From Bacteriovoracaceae bacterium (GTDB lineage: Bacteria; Bdellovibrionota; Bacteriovoracia; Bacteriovoracales; Bacteriovoracaceae), in contig SKIL01000062.1 of NCBI GenBank assembly GCA_007116425.1, positions 1 through 8,620 on the forward strand: 8,620 nt of DNA. Reading direction: 5' to 3'. Under the pieces are notes generated by a model. That model was not told where the DNA came from, made no database searches, and was given only the letters and a program-made list of their open reading frames with translations. The stretch's first letter is position 1. Each line of letters opens with the position of its first letter. The position numbers and the translations under genes are program-made. Of the stretch, positions 7,046-8,620 are shown one piece after another.

Positions 7046-7050
7046 TCCTT
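7046..7050 (-). promoter_or_regulatory. Shine-Dalgarno site that decides the start of the lysine-tail gene
   Basis: AAGGA on the minus strand sits eight bases before the ATG at 7037. It shares a base with the upstream in-frame ATG at 7046, so ribosomes placed by it should use 7037. The shorter protein also has the cleaner signal peptide. Confidence 0.7.
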
Positions 7051-7092
7051 GTAGGCTCTATAAGTTTATATAATTATTTTAATTATTTTTTT

Positions 7093-7120
7093 ATTGTACT
7101 TTCATTTTTAATAATGACAA
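7093..7120 (-). promoter_or_regulatory. Sigma70-type promoter of the lysine-tail gene
   Basis: On the minus strand, TTGTCA (7115-7120) and TACAAT (7093-7098) are 16 bases apart, each matching five of six consensus positions. The start would be near 7086, giving a leader of about 49 nt that is very AT-rich and contains a tandem AATTATTTT pair (7072-7089). The promoter lies just past the stop of the upstream beta-barrel gene, so the two genes need not be one operon. Confidence 0.6.
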
Positions 7121-7129
7121 GAACTTATA

Positions 7130-8311
7130 TTAATTTCCCCTGGCCCTAAATCCGGGCTCAATTGTCACTTCACTATATCGTTGTGACAATCGAATAATTG
7201 CAGAACTCGCGGAAACTTCGTAAACAACTCCGCTTGCTACGAGTTCGTTCTTGCCAAGAAAATCAGTTTGATAAATGTCAAATCTCATGCCTTTATCTAC
7301 ATCTTGACCAAGCCCCTTATCAATTTGCACAAAGGCCCCTCTAGGTGAAACTTTTATAACTGATGCCTCAACCGAGTACTCTTTAAAACTCTCAACACGT
7401 CTTTGAGCATCACTTACACCTTGGCTTCCCCAGGTAAAAGATAACAAAAAGCGAGTACCCTCATCTGTTGACTTACCTTGCATGACCTGTGACACTCTTA
7501 AATCAACATGCGAACGACCGCTCAACTGACGACCGATGACTACGTATGGCTCAAACTTTTCCCGATTAATGCTATTAAATAAGTTTGTTTTTCCAGTATT
7601 CATATCTGGCTTAAGGCCCGGCTCCGCTTCAAAGTCATCTAAACCTAAGGAGTATATCCCCTCAAACCCACCACCAAACAACCATTGGTCACGAAACCAA
7701 TTTAAAGAAACATCGTAGAGTATCTCTTGGCTCAATTGATTAGCAGGTCTATGATAAGCAAGATAACCTCTAAACTGAGAATTCATAATAAAACGATTTC
7801 TGGCAGCATGCATTCCTAATTTAAATGAACTACCATCATCACCTAAGATAATATTATTTCCACTGGCCTGAAGTGGAGCAAACTCTTCATTGGTATATGA
7901 AGTTTGTCGATAAAGAGCTTCAACCGAAAACCTCCAGTTATCGATCCAATTTGGAAATCCGTACTTAATACCTCCAAATACAGACTCCATGCCAGAGTTA
8001 CTCAAGGAGTCTCCATCAAAATCCATCGATTCAACATATCTCATTCTAGCGCCACCAAAAATTTCTAATCGATTTGTCCACCCATAACTTAAGCGCAGTT
8101 GACTTTGAGCAAAACGAAAATCTTCATTTCCATCATAAAATCTTTGATTTCCTTGGAGATCAAATCGCGCTGTAGGTTTAAAATACTCACCGGTAAGATG
8201 AATTCGGTAGGCCTTATAAGGGGTAGTGCTTGCCGGCGAAGCTGTTAAAGATTGTGCCGAGACTAAAAGTGGAGTAAGCCCAAGACATAAAAACAATGAG
8301 ATAAATCTCAT
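7130..8311 (-). CDS. Outer-membrane beta-barrel protein with FlgT_C-like C-terminal domain
   Basis: A 393-residue secreted protein. The signal peptide ends at Ala19 (VSA|QS). Residues from about 33 to 295 alternate hydrophobic and polar residues, with repeated aromatic strand ends (RLSYGWTNRLEIFGG, FSVEALYRQTSY, LFGGGFEGIYSLGL, FLLSFTWG) and loops rich in Asp, Asn and Gly. This fits an outer-membrane beta-barrel of perhaps 12 strands. Residues 312-391 form a separate small beta domain (EASVIKVSPRGAFVQIDKG, KGMRFDIYQ, SGVVYEVSASSAIIRL). Its layout, a strand with 'GxxVxIDxG', then 'GMxFxIY', then 'GxVxxVxxxxAxxxL', resembles the C-terminal domain of flagellar protein FlgT and related SH3-like domains in secreted proteins. 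The start at 8311 has AAGGA (8321-8325) nine bases upstream. Transport, adhesion or envelope assembly are all possible; I assign no function. Confidence 0.85.
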   Translation of the reverse strand: MRFISLFLCLGLTPLLVSAQSLTASPASTTPYKAYRIHLTGEYFKPTARFDLQGNQRFYDGNEDFRFAQSQLRLSYGWTNRLEIFGGARMRYVESMDFDGDSLSNSGMESVFGGIKYGFPNWIDNWRFSVEALYRQTSYTNEEFAPLQASGNNIILGDDGSSFKLGMHAARNRFIMNSQFRGYLAYHRPANQLSQEILYDVSLNWFRDQWLFGGGFEGIYSLGLDDFEAEPGLKPDMNTGKTNLFNSINREKFEPYVVIGRQLSGRSHVDLRVSQVMQGKSTDEGTRFLLSFTWGSQGVSDAQRRVESFKEYSVEASVIKVSPRGAFVQIDKGLGQDVDKGMRFDIYQTDFLGKNELVASGVVYEVSASSAIIRLSQRYSEVTIEPGFRARGN

Positions 8312-8320
8312 AAAACATCT

Positions 8321-8325
8321 TCCTT
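8321..8325 (-). promoter_or_regulatory. Shine-Dalgarno site of the beta-barrel gene
   Basis: AAGGA on the minus strand lies nine bases before the ATG at 8311 and supports that start over the out-of-frame ATG between them (8316-8318). I found no convincing -35/-10 pair in the 114-bp gap upstream. Confidence 0.65.
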
Positions 8326-8425
8326 GATGAGTATGAACATTATCTAGTATGATATCATTGACATGCTAAAATGTGGGCAAGATGACAAAATCGGTAAAAT
8401 TTTCGTCTCTATGCTGCTATAAGGC

Positions 8426-8620
8426 CTAGGCCACATCTTTTAACGGCACAGAAGACTTTATAGAAGTGTTCTCTCTAAGTGCCAATGAGAGTTCATTAAT
8501 CCAGCAATTATCTTGAATCCAAAACTTATACTCTCCGCCATTTTGACTGGCCAGGACTTGCATACTTGTGAGTCCAAGCTTTTCCCGATCAAATAGGTTG
8601 GCTTTATGACCTATTTCAAA
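8426..8620 (-). CDS. C-terminal 64 codons of an unrecognised protein, cut by window edge
   Basis: An open minus-strand frame enters at the right edge and ends at TAG (8426-8428). The visible 64 residues are soluble and of mixed charge, with no signal or membrane segment. Key stretches are GHKANLFDREKLGL, ASQNGGEYKFWIQDN, two tryptophans (34 and 40) and a tail SIKSSVPLKDVA. The pattern of a Gly-Glu-aromatic strand after a helix is faintly like the end of DUF4388-type domains, but this is too weak for a call. The codon use looks genuine and neither of the other two minus-strand frames gives a better protein. The N-terminal part, and hence the function, lies outside the window. Confidence 0.65.
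   Translation of the reverse strand, partial: FEIGHKANLFDREKLGLTSMQVLASQNGGEYKFWIQDNCWINELSLALRENTSIKSSVPLKDVA

Noticed and set aside
7536..7718. Plus-strand open frame of 60 codons
   Set aside because: It is antisense to the beta-barrel gene, with no domain or ribosome site.
8349..8358. Palindrome ATGATATCAT upstream of the beta-barrel gene
   Set aside because: It could be an operator, but it is a single AT-rich palindrome, has no second copy that I noticed, and no promoter could be placed next to it.
8384..8407. Inverted repeat GACAAAAT / ATTTTCGTC after the right-edge gene
   Set aside because: The stem is short, AT-rich and bulged, with no T-run after it, so it is too weak to call a terminator.
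8423..8432. Palindrome GGCCTAGGCC
   Set aside because: It spans the stop codon of the right-edge gene, has no loop or second copy, and a ten-base palindrome alone is not evidence of a site.

Overview
The window is 8.6 kb of AT-rich, gene-dense bacterial DNA (roughly 40% GC by eye). It holds eight protein genes, two of them cut by the window edges. I see no RNA genes, CRISPR arrays, insertion sequences or phage genes. Several products are exported or outer-membrane proteins, so the cell is Gram-negative. The style (low GC, lineage-specific secreted proteins, LexA next to DinB) would suit a Bdellovibrionota/Bacteriovorax-like organism, but this is an impression and no marker gene proves it.

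Layout. Left edge (minus strand): an exported protein of unknown function, cut at its C-terminus, then an MscS-family mechanosensitive channel gene. Centre (plus strand, divergent from the channel gene): a compact unit made of lexA (SOS repressor), dinB (DNA polymerase IV) and one 815-codon gene fusing a MenE-like acyl-CoA ligase to a MenH-like alpha/beta hydrolase, both menaquinone-pathway activities. lexA and dinB are 15 nt apart, and dinB overlaps the fusion gene by 20 nt. A strong hairpin terminator follows and also faces the convergent genes. Right side (minus strand): an outer-membrane beta-barrel with a FlgT_C-like tail domain, a signal-peptide protein with one C-terminal membrane segment and a very lysine-rich tail, and at the edge the last 64 codons of an unrecognised gene.

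How it fits together. The 41-bp gap between the channel gene and lexA contains two tandem copies of an 11-bp unit (ACTTACG core, 9 of 11 bases identical). They overlap the -35 region and spacer of the best lexA promoter. This is the best candidate for the LexA operator. Autoregulation by LexA would then control lexA, dinB and the quinone-pathway fusion together, and possibly the divergent channel gene. The putative lexA promoter places the transcription start at about the ATG, and no Shine-Dalgarno sequence is present, so lexA may be translated from a leaderless message.

The most notable points are the MenE-MenH fusion inside an SOS operon, the tandem-repeat operator candidate, and an atypical catalytic-lysine region in the ligase half of the fusion.
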